From an uncultured Clostridia bacterium (lineage in GTDB: Bacteria; Bacillota; Clostridia; UBA1381; UMGS1253): 64,000 bases of DNA. The translations under genes and the position numbers were made by a program. Each line of letters starts with the position of its first letter. Positions within the stretch are counted from its first letter, which is position 1. The notes beneath the pieces were generated by a model, which had not been told where the DNA came from, ran no database searches, and saw only the letters and a list, made by a program, of their open reading frames with translations. The DNA lies in NCBI GenBank assembly GCA_934456295.1, contig CAKSHB010000005.1, forward strand, positions 1-64,000. Direction: 5' to 3'. Below, piece by piece: positions 1 to 8,100 of this stretch.

Positions 1-132
1 TTTTCTGCGAAAATCTCCACTGCTCCACCTTGACAAGAGAAAATGGAGAGTGCGCGTTTTTATTTTTTAAGAAAAGTTTCACCCATCATTGACAATTGAA
101 CAAAAAATATAACACATTTCTAAAAATAATTC

Positions 133-161
133 TTGACAAAACCGCTTTGATGTAATATAAT
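133..161 (+). promoter_or_regulatory. Promoter of tRNA-Pro
   Basis: TTGACA (133-138), a 17-bp spacer and TATAAT (156-161) form a perfect sigma-A type promoter ending 11 bp before the tRNA. Confidence 0.9.
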
Positions 162-172
162 ATTAAGCATGT

Positions 173-249
173 CGGGATGTAGCGCAGTTTGGTAGCGCAC
201 TTCGTTCGGGACGAAGGGGCCGCAGGTTCAAATCCTGTCATCCCGACCA
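173..249 (+). tRNA. tRNA-Pro (anticodon CGG)
   Basis: The sequence folds as a full cloverleaf. The acceptor arms CGGGATG and CATCCCG pair perfectly, the T loop reads TTCAAAT, and the 3' CCA is encoded (247-249). The anticodon loop TTCGGGA gives anticodon CGG, which reads proline CCG codons. A strong promoter precedes it and a terminator follows. The methyltransferase remnant just downstream fits the common use of tRNA 3' ends as integration sites. Confidence 0.95.
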
Positions 250-253
250 TATC

Positions 254-298
254 GAGTGTTCATAAGGGATTTGACTTATGACCACTCTTTTTGTTTTA
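254..298 (+). terminator. Terminator after tRNA-Pro
   Basis: GAGTG and TCATAAG pair with CTTATGA and CACTC, with one internal mismatch, and a TTTTTGTTTT tract follows. Confidence 0.85.
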
Positions 299-317
299 TC
301 ATATAATTTTTATGTCC

Positions 318-346
318 GAGCAAGGGTAACACCTTGCTCTTTTTTA
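318..346 (+). terminator. Second rho-independent terminator
   Basis: GAGCAAGG, a 6-nt loop, CCTTGCTC and then TTTTTT. No gene lies between it and the tRNA terminator, so it is probably left over from a lost gene or is a backup stop. Confidence 0.8.
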
Positions 347-393
347 TGCCGTGAATTGATCGGTTATATAACCGTAAGCTTGCTCTTTTGATT

Positions 394-822
394 TCGGATT
401 TGCAAGCCGAAGATTTCGATGTATCTCTCACTGGCTTTGACGCTGCGGAAATAGATGATTTGTTCAAAGACACCATCCAAGATAAAATCAAGGATGATGA
501 TTTTGATGTGGATGCCGAGCTGCAGAATCCTACAATCACGAAACTCGGAGATGTCTGGCAGCTTGGCAGACACAGACTTGTGTGCGGCGACAGTACCAAA
601 CCCGAAACATATGATATGCTTCTCGGCGAGGAAAAAGTAAATCTTGTGATTACCGACCCGCCGTATAATGTCAATTACGAGGGTTCAGCCGGAAAGATTA
701 AAAATGACAATATGGAAGATGATAAGTTTTACAATTTCCTTTTTGCCGCTTTCGCAAATACAGAAAAATGCATGGCGGACGATGCAAGCATTTATGTGTT
801 CCATGCCGATATCATTGGAAAA
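394..822 (+). pseudogene. DNA methyltransferase fragment
   Basis: The frame is open from a TTG at 388 to a stop at 1143, but only about residues 4-143 look like a real protein. They resemble the middle of DNA modification methylases carried by integrative elements, with the catalytic motif DPPYNVNY (N4/N6 amino methylase motif IV) and the lead-in LGRHRLVCGDS. The ParB-like N-terminus is missing, homology appears to stop after the YVFHAD stretch, and the motif I region expected downstream is absent. The tail of the open frame is antisense to the quinone oxidoreductase gene and has no meaning. There is no ribosome site. I read it as a remnant truncated at both ends; the exact borders are estimates. 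Confidence 0.8.
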
Positions 823-873
823 AGAGAGCCCCATAAAAACATCACCAACAACCCGAGAAGGATTGTCTTTCTT

Positions 874-1854
874 TTACTCATGAAAAACCTCCAACACAAC
901 TTTGCCCACGTTTTCACCTCTTTCAAGAATTGCATGGGCATCTGCTGCCTGTTCTATCGGAAGAACTTTGTATATCGAAGGTTTAATTTCACCGCTTTCA
1001 ATTTTCGGCCATACATTATTAACCAGTTCTGCCAATATATGCGCCTTAAATTCGGGCGTTCTGTTTCTGAGCATACTTCCGACCAGGTGCAAGCCCTTTG
1101 TAAGAAGCGGTCTGAGCAGTATGTTGGTTTCTGTGCCGGCTAATGTTGAAATAACAATCCAATATCCGCCGCGCGCCATATAGGGCAGACTTTTCCCGAG
1201 TGTTTCGCCCGACAGACAATCCATCGACACATTGACGGGTGTGCCGTTTTCCTCCTCGCTTTTTAATATCTCCTCAACATTCTCTTTTGACGAATTTATG
1301 ATTTTATCCGCTCCCAGATTTTTTATTTTCTCCGCTTTTTCATCGGACAAAACAGATGTTATGACTCTCGCCCCGAAAGCCTTTGCCATCGGGATTGCAA
1401 CAGAAGCAAGTCCCGATGCGCCTGCCGGTATAAATGCGGTTTGTCCGCTTTTGAGATGTCCTTCTGTAAACAAATTCAGATAAGATGTCGCGTATGCCTC
1501 GGGGAGCGACGCCGCCTCAGCCATGGAAAGTCCTTTTGGGACCGGCATGAGCATATCCTGCTTTACGGCAGCATACTCGGCATAACCTCCTCCGCCAAGA
1601 AGAGCACAAACCCTGTCGCCCGTTTTCCATTCCTTTACGGCTTTGCCCGTTTTGGTGATGACGCCCGAAATTTCAAGCCCCATCCATTCGGGACAGCCTG
1701 CCGGAGAAGGGTATTTGCCCTGCCTTTGCAGAAGGTCGGCACGGTTAAGCGCCGCCGCATAAATTTTTACCAGCACTTCATCATCGCCTATTACAGGGTT
1801 TTCCACCTCCGACCAGACCAGATTTTTATTTTCATCAACAAGCATTGCTTTCAT
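874..1854 (-). CDS. Zinc-independent quinone oxidoreductase (MDR family)
   Basis: A 326-aa medium-chain dehydrogenase/reductase of the NAD(P)H:quinone oxidoreductase type (PIG3-like). It has a GroES-like N-terminal half, then a Rossmann fold with AGASGLASVA near residue 145 that binds NADPH. The zinc-ligand set of alcohol dehydrogenases is not seen. ATG 1854 is chosen over TTG 1860 because GGAAG lies 9 nt upstream of it. It is the last gene of a four-gene operon, 2 bp after the SDR gene. The true substrate, a quinone or an enone intermediate of the pathway encoded here, cannot be told from sequence. It abuts the methyltransferase remnant with no clear terminator. Confidence 0.85.
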   Translation of the reverse strand: MKAMLVDENKNLVWSEVENPVIGDDEVLVKIYAAALNRADLLQRQGKYPSPAGCPEWMGLEISGVITKTGKAVKEWKTGDRVCALLGGGGYAEYAAVKQDMLMPVPKGLSMAEAASLPEAYATSYLNLFTEGHLKSGQTAFIPAGASGLASVAIPMAKAFGARVITSVLSDEKAEKIKNLGADKIINSSKENVEEILKSEEENGTPVNVSMDCLSGETLGKSLPYMARGGYWIVISTLAGTETNILLRPLLTKGLHLVGSMLRNRTPEFKAHILAELVNNVWPKIESGEIKPSIYKVLPIEQAADAHAILERGENVGKVVLEVFHE

Positions 1855-1856
1855 AA

Positions 1857-2615
1857 TCAATCGCTTCCTTTCATGGATAATCCGCGTCCGCCGTCACATA
1901 CATATGTCTGACCGGTTATAAACCTTGCTTTATCGGACACTAAAAACTCAACAAGGTTTGCAATGTCTGACGCATAGCATTTTTCGCCGAGAAGGTTTGT
2001 TTTCGTTGCCCTGTCGATGTTGTCACCCTCCTCGGGACGCATCACTATGCCGGGTGCGACAGAGTTTACATTGATTTTATACGGTCCCAGCTCTTTTGCA
2101 AGAGCTTTTGTAAGCGCCATCACGCCGCCCTTTGATGCCGCATAGTCGGTGCAGCAGGCAAGCCCGTTCAGCCCGACAGCCGACGAAAAGTTGATAATTT
2201 TTCCGCCCTCGCCCTGCTTTATCATAATTCTTGCCGCGGCACGGCTTGCCCAGAATGCGCCGTACAGATTTACTTTTAACACACGGTCAATAACATAGTC
2301 CTCCTGCTCGACAAGCGGAACATATTTTCCGCCTGCAATCCTCGCACTTCCTCCGGCGATGTGTACCATAATATCAAGCCTTCCGAAATCGGCAGCGGCA
2401 GCATTTATTGCATCGTCTATGCTTTTTGACTGCGTCACGTCCGCGATATATCCTTTGGTGCTTCCCCCGATTTCGGTAATTTTTTCAACAGTTCTTCTTA
2501 CCGCCTCCTCATTTATATCGCATACAGCAACCCCGATACCCGATTTTGCAAGCGTCAGCGCCGTTTCTGCCCCGATATATCCGCCTGCACCCGTAATAAA
2601 TGCAGCTTTGTTCAT
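1857..2615 (-). CDS. SDR family NAD(P)-dependent oxidoreductase
   Basis: A 252-aa classical short-chain dehydrogenase/reductase. The cofactor motif TGAGGYIG is at residues 8-15 and the catalytic set is Ser144/145, Tyr158 and Lys162 (YxxxK). The NNAG motif is replaced by HIAGG. It probably oxidises or reduces an alcohol/keto group of a sugar- or cyclitol-like compound. It follows the Gfo/Idh gene by 2 bp and precedes the quinone oxidoreductase, so translation is probably coupled along the operon. Substrate unknown. Confidence 0.88.
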   Translation of the reverse strand: MNKAAFITGAGGYIGAETALTLAKSGIGVAVCDINEEAVRRTVEKITEIGGSTKGYIADVTQSKSIDDAINAAAADFGRLDIMVHIAGGSARIAGGKYVPLVEQEDYVIDRVLKVNLYGAFWASRAAARIMIKQGEGGKIINFSSAVGLNGLACCTDYAASKGGVMALTKALAKELGPYKINVNSVAPGIVMRPEEGDNIDRATKTNLLGEKCYASDIANLVEFLVSDKARFITGQTYVCDGGRGLSMKGSD

Positions 2616-2617
2616 TT

Positions 2618-3607
2618 TTATCTCCTCCCTATAATTTCATATAATACTTTTTGCACAAGATAATCATGCTCATATGTAAACGGTTTTTTCTTTGTTCCTG
2701 TTATATAGGCATAAAAATCCTTCATCATGTCATCATACCGGCAGTCCTTCGGAACATCTTTAATTTCAGCATCTTTTTTCATATCCTCATACGGCATTGT
2801 TGAAATTTTCGTGTCGGCATATGTCATGGTGCAGCAATTTTCAATCGGCATAATATTAACCGTTCCCCTGCTGCCCGAAACCATGAGCTGGCGTCTGCCC
2901 CAGCCGTTCACCTCCACGGAAGAAACAAAAACTCTGGCAAGGGCTTTATCATATTCCAAAACGGCAAGATTATTGTCCTCAAAGTCCACCCCGTCAAGCC
3001 CCGTATGCTTCATAAACGAAGTCACCTTTTCAGGTTCGCCCAAAATGTATACAATAAGGTCAACCAAATGACTCCCCAGAATATACATAATTCCGCCTCT
3101 GAAATTTGTGAGCCATTTTTTGTACCCGATGTCATGATAGGTGCTCATCTCAGCATTTATCGAATAAATCTCGCCCAAATCGCCGTTTTTTATATGCTCC
3201 ATGCATTTTAAAACGGCAGGATTATAGCGATACATATACCCCAACTGGACAACAAGGTTTTTCTTTTTTGCGCTGTCCAGAAGATATTTATATTCATCGA
3301 GAGTTCCGCTTGCGGGTTTGTCCATATGTATATGCTTTCCTGCATCTATGCATTTCTGCGCAGTTTCTGTCAGGTTCCATACGTCCGTTTCAATAAGCAC
3401 TGCATCGCTTTGTTTGATAACCTCATCTGTTGAAAGCCTTTTTAGCCCCCTGTAGCCTTCCGCGCCGCCTCTTTTTTCTATCCAATCTTCATTTTCCTCG
3501 GCATATCCCACAATCTCAAACAGCTCGGGGAATTTTCTTGCCGCAAGCATTTTTGCCTCGCCGTGATTATGACCGATGCCAATTTGACCCAGTTTTATTT
3601 TCTTCAT
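2618..3607 (-). CDS. Gfo/Idh/MocA family oxidoreductase
   Basis: A 329-aa NAD(P)-dependent sugar/cyclitol dehydrogenase. The N-terminal Rossmann fold starts with GQIGIGHNHG, the DKP version of the EKP motif is near residues 96-98, and a C-terminal alpha/beta domain follows. The family includes inositol 2-dehydrogenase and glucose-fructose oxidoreductase; which reaction applies here is not clear. It is the second gene of the minus-strand operon. The start is preceded by a GGGAGA ribosome site inside a repeated leader element (see the repeat at 3608). Confidence 0.88.
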   Translation of the reverse strand: MKKIKLGQIGIGHNHGEAKMLAARKFPELFEIVGYAEENEDWIEKRGGAEGYRGLKRLSTDEVIKQSDAVLIETDVWNLTETAQKCIDAGKHIHMDKPASGTLDEYKYLLDSAKKKNLVVQLGYMYRYNPAVLKCMEHIKNGDLGEIYSINAEMSTYHDIGYKKWLTNFRGGIMYILGSHLVDLIVYILGEPEKVTSFMKHTGLDGVDFEDNNLAVLEYDKALARVFVSSVEVNGWGRRQLMVSGSRGTVNIMPIENCCTMTYADTKISTMPYEDMKKDAEIKDVPKDCRYDDMMKDFYAYITGTKKKPFTYEHDYLVQKVLYEIIGRR

Positions 3608-3660
3608 ACAAATCTCCCTTCTGCCGAAGGCTAACGCGAAAGAAACTTCCGCGTTATATC
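3608..3660 (-). repeat. Ribosome-site repeat, copy 1
   Basis: This segment holds the short arms AACGCG and CGCGTT, then AGCCTTCGGCAGAAGGGAG ending at the start codon. It aligns along most of its length with the segment before rlmN (26325-26377). The core, CGGCRGAAyGGAGATTTT, recurs before other starts. Confidence 0.55.
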
Positions 3661-3668
3661 CCCCCTAT

Positions 3669-4484
3669 TTACAAAATCCTTTTCATATTATCAATAATTG
3701 TTCTTGCCGTCCCTAAATCAAGCTGCTCCATGGTGCTGCCTTCATTATAGCGGTCAACGCAGAAAATTATATGTCCGCCCAACATCGGATTAATAATTCT
3801 TGACAGACTTCCGGCGGCACCGTTTGCATGGTAGCTGACGGCGGTTTTTACTTCCTTTTTCAGAACCGTCATGGTTTTAAAGCTCTCGGCAAGGTCGTTT
3901 TCATCTTTGGCAAAGGTTACGATTTTTATAATGTCGGGACTGCGTTTTTCCAAAAACAGAGCCAGTTCCACAACCTGCTCACAGCTCATTGAAATTCCCG
4001 GGTGACATGACAATAAAACCTCGGCGCCCATAGAATGAACCTTTTCTATCAGCTCACATTGCTTTGATATTACATTGCTGTCCGTAACAACTTCTTTCGG
4101 ATTTCCTTTTGTAAAGCTGTATTTATCTTCGCCGCAAAAAGTATCTTTTGATTTTTTGTCAAATGTATAACCCTGCATGTCAATACCGGCAGCTCCGGCA
4201 GATACTGCGTCCAGAAAGCTTTTCACGCGTTCTTCTTCGGAAAAACCGCAATCGGACCAATCATATTTTTTATTGTAATTTAAAGCGATCACCGGTAATT
4301 TTGATGCATTTATGATTGATTTTAAAGTATTGGTTTCCGTGTTTTCAAGACATGACATATGCAAATCTATCATGTCCGCCCCGTCATACATGCAGTTTTT
4401 TATTTCCGCAATCGCAGATGCGGCAGTTTTTTCCCTGATGACCCCTGCCAGTGCCGGCGCAGTAATTTCAGATATTTTTCTCAT
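3669..4484 (-). CDS. Type I 3-dehydroquinate dehydratase-like protein
   Basis: A 271-aa (beta/alpha)8 protein resembling class I dehydroquinase (AroD). His161 (LLSCHPG) and Lys187 (DIIKIVTFA) fall where the catalytic His and Schiff-base Lys of AroD lie (His143 and Lys170 in E. coli). The start at 4484 is set by a strong GGAGGA site; the frame is open 33 nt further up. It leads an operon with Gfo/Idh, SDR and quinone oxidoreductase genes and is divergent from an AraC regulator. That context suggests catabolism of a quinate/shikimate- or cyclitol-like compound rather than aromatic amino acid synthesis. This is inference, and the reaction could differ from AroD. Confidence 0.75.
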   Translation of the reverse strand: MRKISEITAPALAGVIREKTAASAIAEIKNCMYDGADMIDLHMSCLENTETNTLKSIINASKLPVIALNYNKKYDWSDCGFSEEERVKSFLDAVSAGAAGIDMQGYTFDKKSKDTFCGEDKYSFTKGNPKEVVTDSNVISKQCELIEKVHSMGAEVLLSCHPGISMSCEQVVELALFLEKRSPDIIKIVTFAKDENDLAESFKTMTVLKKEVKTAVSYHANGAAGSLSRIINPMLGGHIIFCVDRYNEGSTMEQLDLGTARTIIDNMKRIL

Positions 4485-4605
4485 CTTCTCCGTCCTCCTC
4501 CAAAACACCGTATGCATTTTGCCTCTTTATTTTCCAATTATAGCATTACAAAATCACAAGTAAATATTAGACCTGATATTCTTGTCAAATATGATACTTA
4601 ATATG

Positions 4606-4634
4606 TTGACAAAAAAGAGTCTGAGTGTTACAAT
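4606..4634 (+). promoter_or_regulatory. Promoter of the AraC gene at 4658
   Basis: TTGACA (4606-4611), 17 bp, TACAAT (4629-4634). The start point near 4641 lies downstream of the GTG at 4625, so that GTG cannot begin the protein. Confidence 0.8.
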
Positions 4635-4657
4635 TCAAAAAAGCGGGGGTGACTATC

Positions 4658-5428
4658 TTGGAAACAGATATTTTGGATAATCTGATTATAAAAAAGTTTT
4701 ATTCGGCATCATCGGTGTATACGGAAAAAAACGCAAAGGCAAAAAGAATAAACCGCGTATGCTGGGCAATAGTTATAAAATATGAGGGTGAAACGACATA
4801 TTATACACAAGAGCGTTCATATGTTTCAAACATAAATAATATGGTAATTCTGCCGAAGGGCTGCTCATATGAATGGCACTGCACAAAGCCGGGATTTTTT
4901 TCGATTATTGAATTTGACAGCGATATGATATATGATAAAATATTTTCCTTTCCCGTAAAGGACGGAGAGGCCTTTTTGAAATTGTTTAAAAAGCTGGAAT
5001 TAAAAAGAACATTGAAAAAACCTTTCTGCGAACTGGAAAGCATAAACAGCTGTTATTCAATTATATTAAAATTGCTCCAAACAAGGGAGATTAAATATTT
5101 TCCTGCCTGCAAACAGCAAAAAATTGCAGCCGCCATGGATTATATCGCAAAAAACTATAATAAAAAAATTAAAAATGATTATCTGGCACATCTCACAGGT
5201 CTGTCTACCGTCTATTTCAGAAAGCTTTTCAAAGAAATCTACGGCATTTCTCCAATCGCATATGTCCGCCAGATACGCATAAAAAAGGCAAAAGAAATGT
5301 TAAAAAGTGACTACGGAAGTATAAGCGATATTGCAAAATCGCTTGGATATCTGAATGTTTACGAATTTTCGAAGGATTTTAAAAACCATGAGGGTATTCC
5401 GCCCTCAAAATGGAACAACACATTTTAG
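4658..5428 (+). CDS. AraC family transcriptional regulator
   Basis: A 256-aa regulator with a cupin-like N-terminal sensor half (about residues 20-110) and a C-terminal AraC double helix-turn-helix (about 155-256; note IAKSLGYLNVYEFSKDFK). TTG 4658 is the likely start: GGGGGTG sits 6-7 nt upstream and the promoter overlaps the earlier GTG. It is divergent from the dehydroquinase-like operon, which it probably controls. The ligand is unknown. Confidence 0.88.
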   Translation: METDILDNLIIKKFYSASSVYTEKNAKAKRINRVCWAIVIKYEGETTYYTQERSYVSNINNMVILPKGCSYEWHCTKPGFFSIIEFDSDMIYDKIFSFPVKDGEAFLKLFKKLELKRTLKKPFCELESINSCYSIILKLLQTREIKYFPACKQQKIAAAMDYIAKNYNKKIKNDYLAHLTGLSTVYFRKLFKEIYGISPIAYVRQIRIKKAKEMLKSDYGSISDIAKSLGYLNVYEFSKDFKNHEGIPPSKWNNTF

Positions 5429-5440
5429 TATTCAGCAGGC

Positions 5441-5474
5441 AAAAAGCTGTATCAGATAACTGATACAGCTTTTT
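5441..5474. terminator. Bidirectional terminator
   Basis: A 15-bp perfect stem (AAAAAGCTGTATCAG, loop ATAA, and its complement) between the convergent AraC and heparinase-like genes. It has A-rich and T-rich flanks, so it works on either strand. Confidence 0.9.
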
Positions 5475-5520
5475 GTTTTATACAAGAGGAGAAACCTTGG
5501 TTTATCTGCGATAAATCCGT

Positions 5521-7860
5521 TTAATTATCGCCGATACGGCTCAGCACATAGCTGCCGCTGCCGCCGTTAAATACAGCAACACCGCCGTCAGCCGTTACGG
5601 TAACCTCGGAAAGAGCCGCCCCGTCTTTTGTAACGCTCCATGTGCCCTCTTTGAGGTCTGCAACCGTGATTTCATAGCTGCCTTCGCCTTCAAATGAGAA
5701 CGAAACATCATTTAATGCTCTGTCACGGCCTTTTCCGAAAAGTACAACCCTGTCGTCAATAACCGCGCCTGCATTTGCAGCAGTTTCGATAAGCTGTGCG
5801 TTAAGCGCTGCGACACCGTCAGCATCACCTACCTGCAATATGTTAAGGAAATAATCCTCCGTGTTGTCGGCTGACGGCGAAACCTCAATTCTCCAGCCGT
5901 CACCTTCGTTCAGCTTTCCTGCCAAAGACTGACCGAGCCAGTTTACTCCGCCGACCTCATGCTGATGACCTTCGCCGCCGACTTTGCTTATCAGAGGCGT
6001 TCTCGGCAAAAGTGTGTCTATGGTAAGTCTGCCGCTATAGCTTGCCGTTTCGGATAATGCGCCCGTATTTTGGAATACGGTTCTTGAGCCGTTTATCTCA
6101 GGCTCATACATGCCATGGCACAGCCATGTCTTTTTAAAGCTTGCGCCCGAGGATATAACTCTGTCGAATACAAGTATTGCCGCAGGGTGGTCTGTGTTTT
6201 TGAGATTTAAGAACATGAAGCTTCTCTCAAAGTTTGCAACTTTATCACTGTATGCGTCGGCAATATCGCCCTTCAGATATGAGTAATTCGGCTCAATCGG
6301 GTCAGGTCCGAACTCATGAGCAAGCACTTCTCCCGTTTTATATTTCATACTCGGGCTGAGCAGCTGCTCCAGAGTATTTATCTCTCTGCCGTTATTCGGT
6401 GTACGCTGTCCGCCGTCATTTGACGTATGATTTGCGCCAAACTGCTCGTCGGGGTCATACACGAGCATGGAGTTATGCGCTATTGTACGTCTGAAATAAT
6501 TATACCAGTGTGCCGAACCGTAATTTGTGTTTCCGTCATTGCCGGTCGCACCGCCGCTTGTTCTGTATGCCTGATAGTAGCCTGTGTCCGTCGCAAGCAT
6601 ACCTTTATAGTAAATCTGAAACGCTCCTGCGTCAAGGTGCTGATGGTTTGCCGTCCAGTATTCGTTTATTTTCATTTCAGCCACAACAGCAGGTGAGTCA
6701 ATGCCTTCACTCCAGCCCGTACGCGCAACCATCGCGCCCTTCGGCGATGGGTTGTAGTGCGTCAGCGGAAGCTCTGACAGCGGTCTGCTCTCAAGCGTCG
6801 GGTCATTGAATATCAAAAATTCAACAGGTCCGAGCGACTGGTTTGACGTAACATTCATCGGTGCATAGTTTGTAAGCTCGCGCTGTGCCGCCTTTTTCAG
6901 ATACGGGTCTTTGAAATAATTTCCCGCAAGAAACATCGAGCGGTAATGTTTTTTGACATATGAACCCGGCGTTACATTCCGCGAAGCGTCACCGTCGTTT
7001 AAAAGGCTTCCGTCACCGCGGCGCGTGTATAAATACTGATACATGGTATACTGCTGTTCATCTCCGAAAATTTTCGGATATCCGATTGCGTCGAACAAAA
7101 GTGTACAAAGCATCTCCCACTGAAATCTGTATCCCGAATAGTGAGCACCCTGAGGATGCATATGCATTTTGTAGAAAAACTTTCTCGGCTCAATCATTTC
7201 CTTAAATATTCTTCCGGCAGAGTTTACATATATGTCACTGCGTTCATCGTACATTGCAATGCCTGCCGCAAGAAGGTCGTTATATATCTGACCTTCCGTG
7301 CCGTGACCCGTAACAGTTCCCTGTGCCGTCGGCGGCCAGCCTACCTCAAGGCTTTCCGCAAACACAGTAGCCATATTTCCGAACATCTCTTTTGTTTGTT
7401 CATCAAGCAAATCATAGCACCAGTCATAAACCATACCTGTTACGGCAATAGAGTGTCCTGCCTGATTATAATCAAACAGCTCATGATTTGCCGTATTCAT
7501 ATAGTTTTTCAGCATGTTTATTGCTTTTGTTCCGCGCTCGGTGCTGCCGTTTATAGCGTAATCAAACGCATTTGCCTGTATGTAGCCCAGCACTGCGCCG
7601 TTATAATTGTTTGTCGTTTTCTGTACAAGCTGTCCGTCATGCTGTACGTTAAGCGCCGCGTTGTATACAGCCAAAGCGCCCGCATTTTCGGAATGGCTCA
7701 TATTCTGCCTTATGCGGGCAACATCATCTGCCGTAAAGTATACGCGCGGATGTCCCGAAGGCGGAAGCACATCGGCAGCACCTGTGGGCAATGCGAACAT
7801 GCTTACAAACATGCAGAGTGCAAGAAGCAAGCATACGAATTTTTTGTTTGTTTTTGCCAT
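5521..7860 (-). CDS. Secreted heparinase II/III-like polysaccharide lyase
   Basis: A 779-aa protein with a Sec signal peptide (residues 1-29, hydrophobic core VCLLLALCMFVSMFAL). It matches the heparinase II (PL21) type layout: an alpha/alpha toroid, then beta domains. Residues expected for catalysis are visible: His186 and Glu189 in GHGTEGQ, Tyr244 in YSGYRFQW and His408 in NHQHLDAG, corresponding to His202, Glu205, Tyr257 and His406 of Pedobacter heparinase II. It would cleave uronic-acid polysaccharides, perhaps glycosaminoglycans, outside the cell. The true substrate is unproven, because the heparinase II/III fold also covers alginate and other lyases. It has its own possible promoter at 7902-7930 and no transporter gene nearby. 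Confidence 0.85.
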   Translation of the reverse strand: MAKTNKKFVCLLLALCMFVSMFALPTGAADVLPPSGHPRVYFTADDVARIRQNMSHSENAGALAVYNAALNVQHDGQLVQKTTNNYNGAVLGYIQANAFDYAINGSTERGTKAINMLKNYMNTANHELFDYNQAGHSIAVTGMVYDWCYDLLDEQTKEMFGNMATVFAESLEVGWPPTAQGTVTGHGTEGQIYNDLLAAGIAMYDERSDIYVNSAGRIFKEMIEPRKFFYKMHMHPQGAHYSGYRFQWEMLCTLLFDAIGYPKIFGDEQQYTMYQYLYTRRGDGSLLNDGDASRNVTPGSYVKKHYRSMFLAGNYFKDPYLKKAAQRELTNYAPMNVTSNQSLGPVEFLIFNDPTLESRPLSELPLTHYNPSPKGAMVARTGWSEGIDSPAVVAEMKINEYWTANHQHLDAGAFQIYYKGMLATDTGYYQAYRTSGGATGNDGNTNYGSAHWYNYFRRTIAHNSMLVYDPDEQFGANHTSNDGGQRTPNNGREINTLEQLLSPSMKYKTGEVLAHEFGPDPIEPNYSYLKGDIADAYSDKVANFERSFMFLNLKNTDHPAAILVFDRVISSGASFKKTWLCHGMYEPEINGSRTVFQNTGALSETASYSGRLTIDTLLPRTPLISKVGGEGHQHEVGGVNWLGQSLAGKLNEGDGWRIEVSPSADNTEDYFLNILQVGDADGVAALNAQLIETAANAGAVIDDRVVLFGKGRDRALNDVSFSFEGEGSYEITVADLKEGTWSVTKDGAALSEVTVTADGGVAVFNGGSGSYVLSRIGDN

Positions 7861-7901
7861 TTTTTCATCTCCTTTTTAATAAAAATATGTGCTGTTTTCA
7901 C

Positions 7902-7930
7902 ATGTTATCATCTTTTTTCGACAATGTAAA
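7902..7930 (-). promoter_or_regulatory. Possible promoter of the lyase gene
   Basis: On the minus strand TTTACA, 17 bp, TAACAT, about 40 bp before the start codon. Both boxes are imperfect. Confidence 0.45.
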
Positions 7931-8051
7931 GTAAATTTCACTCAATTTTTGTGTAAAATGCGTTCATGTTTTTATATGTTTTTATCTGTTTTTGTACTTT
8001 TTTCATATTTTCTTACAGGTCATCTAAAAAAGACGGACAAAGGTGTAACAA

Positions 8052-8079
8052 ACAAAAAAAGAACAGGCATAACCTGTTC
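8052..8079 (-). terminator. Terminator of the glycoside hydrolase gene
   Basis: On the minus strand GAACAGG, loop, CCTGTTC, then TTTTTTTGTTTG, just past the stop of the gene at 8101. Confidence 0.85.
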
Positions 8080-8100
8080 CCTTTCAATATTATTTTAATC

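Noticed and set aside
388..1143. A 251-aa open frame over the methyltransferase remnant
   Set aside because: Only the first part has protein sense; the rest is antisense to a well-supported oxidoreductase gene and there is no ribosome site.
4625..4657. GTG 4625 as the start of the AraC regulator
   Set aside because: It lies between the -35 and -10 boxes of a strong promoter, before the transcription start.
7141..7929. A 262-aa open frame on the plus strand
   Set aside because: It is antisense to the heparinase-like gene, rich in Cys/His/Tyr codons typical of a reverse frame, and matches no family.
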